DNA from: Anaerolineaceae bacterium
GTDB taxonomy: Bacteria; Chloroflexota; Anaerolineae; Anaerolineales; Anaerolineaceae
NCBI GenBank assembly: GCA_011620445.1
Contig: WOZB01000140.1
Location: 1 to 5,091, forward strand
Direction of reading: 5' to 3'
DNA: 5,091 nucleotides
This document shows positions 4,292 to 5,091 of the stretch, in pieces; within the stretch, counting starts at the first letter, position 1; each line of letters begins with the position of its first letter. A model generated the notes under the pieces. That model had not been told where the DNA came from, made no database searches, and saw only the letters and a program-made list of their open reading frames with translations. The translations under genes were made by a program, and so were the position numbers.

Positions 4292-5091
4292 TTATTCGGG
4301 CAGGAAGAAATCAACGATCACTTCGGTAGCGTCCAGATTACCGGTCTGGGCGCCGGCTGAACGCAGCTGCGGACGGCGCGGTGGCCAGGCATGACCGCCG
4401 TTCTGCACAATGTAACTGACCACGCGGGTGCCATTTTGACAGCCGGTGTAAGTCAATTTCTCCACCCAGGTGCCATCGTCTACGAGGGTCGGCAGGGTTT
4501 CTGTGGTTGGCTCAAGCGAGCAGCCATTTGCGGCGGCAAATTTATTTACCGATTCTGCACGCGAGACCACCTTGCCGCCCTCACATCCAAAGCGGACGTC
4601 CTCGCAAACCGTTCCGCCATCAAGGGGGATGAACGGGTCTGAACCGCCATTTATTGAAAGGAAATCAACAGGAGCGAATGGATTGCAGTTTGGGTAGATC
4701 GGCTCTGGAATGTTCCCGATCACCGGGGCGATGCCGGCAAAGATGCCATTTGTTTCGCAGCCAAGCCGGTAGGCCATCATCCCTCCATTCGAAGCGCCGG
4801 TCAGGTAAACGCGCTTTTTATCCAAAGGCACCTTTGCGGCGATGTCGTCGATCATGGAGGTGATAAATTTTACGTCGTCAATATTTTGTGCCGAAGAGCT
4901 TAATGTTCCGCGCCCATCGTTCCAGCGCGCCGTCTGGATGCGCCCGGGTTCCTGATATGCGTTCGGGTAGACGGTATAAAATCCGCGCTGGTCGGCATAA
5001 GCATCGAACCCCAGTCCCACTTGCATCTCGCCTCCGGTGCCATAAGTGCCGTGCAGTACGATGAGTAAAGGCAGAGGATTCCCCTGCTGCA
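4292..5091 (-). CDS. PHB-depolymerase/feruloyl-esterase-like alpha/beta hydrolase (N-terminus outside window)
   Basis: The frame enters from the right edge and ends at TAA (4292-4294), giving 265 codons. An ATG at 5024-5026 is internal, because coding continues upstream of it with PLPLLIVLHGTYGTGGE, the strand and HG oxyanion-hole region of the fold. Numbering from that internal Met, the nucleophile is S79 in GASNGG, the acid is probably D130 in NGGSD, and the histidine is H212 in GGHAWP, a pattern typical of the extracellular esterase/PHB depolymerase family (LpqC-like, CE1-related). Six cysteines (90, 114, 141, 148, 169, 196) suggest disulfides and export, but any signal peptide lies outside the window. 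It would hydrolyse an ester such as a polyhydroxyalkanoate, acetylated or feruloylated polysaccharide, or similar; the substrate cannot be fixed from sequence. A terminator-like hairpin follows it, so it is probably not part of the downstream Mo/W operon. Family assignment is firm. Confidence 0.85.
   Translation of the reverse strand, partial: QQGNPLPLLIVLHGTYGTGGEMQVGLGFDAYADQRGFYTVYPNAYQEPGRIQTARWNDGRGTLSSSAQNIDDVKFITSMIDDIAAKVPLDKKRVYLTGASNGGMMAYRLGCETNGIFAGIAPVIGNIPEPIYPNCNPFAPVDFLSINGGSDPFIPLDGGTVCEDVRFGCEGGKVVSRAESVNKFAAANGCSLEPTTETLPTLVDDGTWVEKLTYTGCQNGTRVVSYIVQNGGHAWPPRRPQLRSAGAQTGNLDATEVIVDFFLPE

Noticed and set aside
5024..5026. ATG at 5026 as the true start of the esterase gene
   Set aside because: The frame continues upstream to the window edge and encodes the essential LIVLHG oxyanion-hole strand.

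Overview
The window is about 5.1 kb of bacterial DNA of moderate GC content. It shows lipobox signal peptides, compact minus-strand genes and a probable structured RNA leader. The style of the large lipoprotein (short lipobox signal, then a Pro/Val/Ala/Thr-rich tether and repeated domains), the WtpA-type binding protein and a PHB-depolymerase-like esterase together suggest a free-living anaerobic or facultative bacterium, perhaps Chloroflexota (Anaerolineae). That placement is inferred from gene style only; no marker gene is present.

Layout, left to right. Positions 1-189 hold the C-terminal end of an unidentified plus-strand gene. Positions 190-486 form a gene-free gap between converging genes and contain only small inverted repeats. 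Positions 487-3863 hold a three-gene minus-strand operon, which reads from right to left: a three-domain lipoprotein resembling the cofactor-binding fold of molybdopterin oxidoreductases (2379-3863), a WtpA-type tungstate/molybdate binding lipoprotein (1268-2323), and a WtpB-type permease (487-1263). Positions 3864-4291 are a regulatory and spacer region. Its operon-proximal part (3870-3980) can fold into a structured leader whose 3' half resembles the Moco (molybdenum/tungsten cofactor) riboswitch motif and overlaps the Shine-Dalgarno site. Its far part carries a terminator-like hairpin (4226-4258) for the gene beyond. Positions 4292-5091 hold the C-terminal 265 codons of a secreted-type PHB-depolymerase/feruloyl-esterase-like alpha/beta hydrolase, which runs off the right edge.

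How the genes may work together: the binding lipoprotein would capture tungstate or molybdate outside the membrane and pass it to the permease. No ATPase gene follows, so that subunit must be encoded elsewhere. The leader could sense the finished cofactor and shut off translation of the first cistron when cofactor is abundant. The first cistron is the least expected part: a surface-anchored protein with three tandem domains of the sulfite-oxidase/molybdopterin-binding type, made from the same transcript as the oxyanion importer. It may be an extracytoplasmic binding or redox partner in Mo/W metabolism, but its function cannot be read from the sequence alone.
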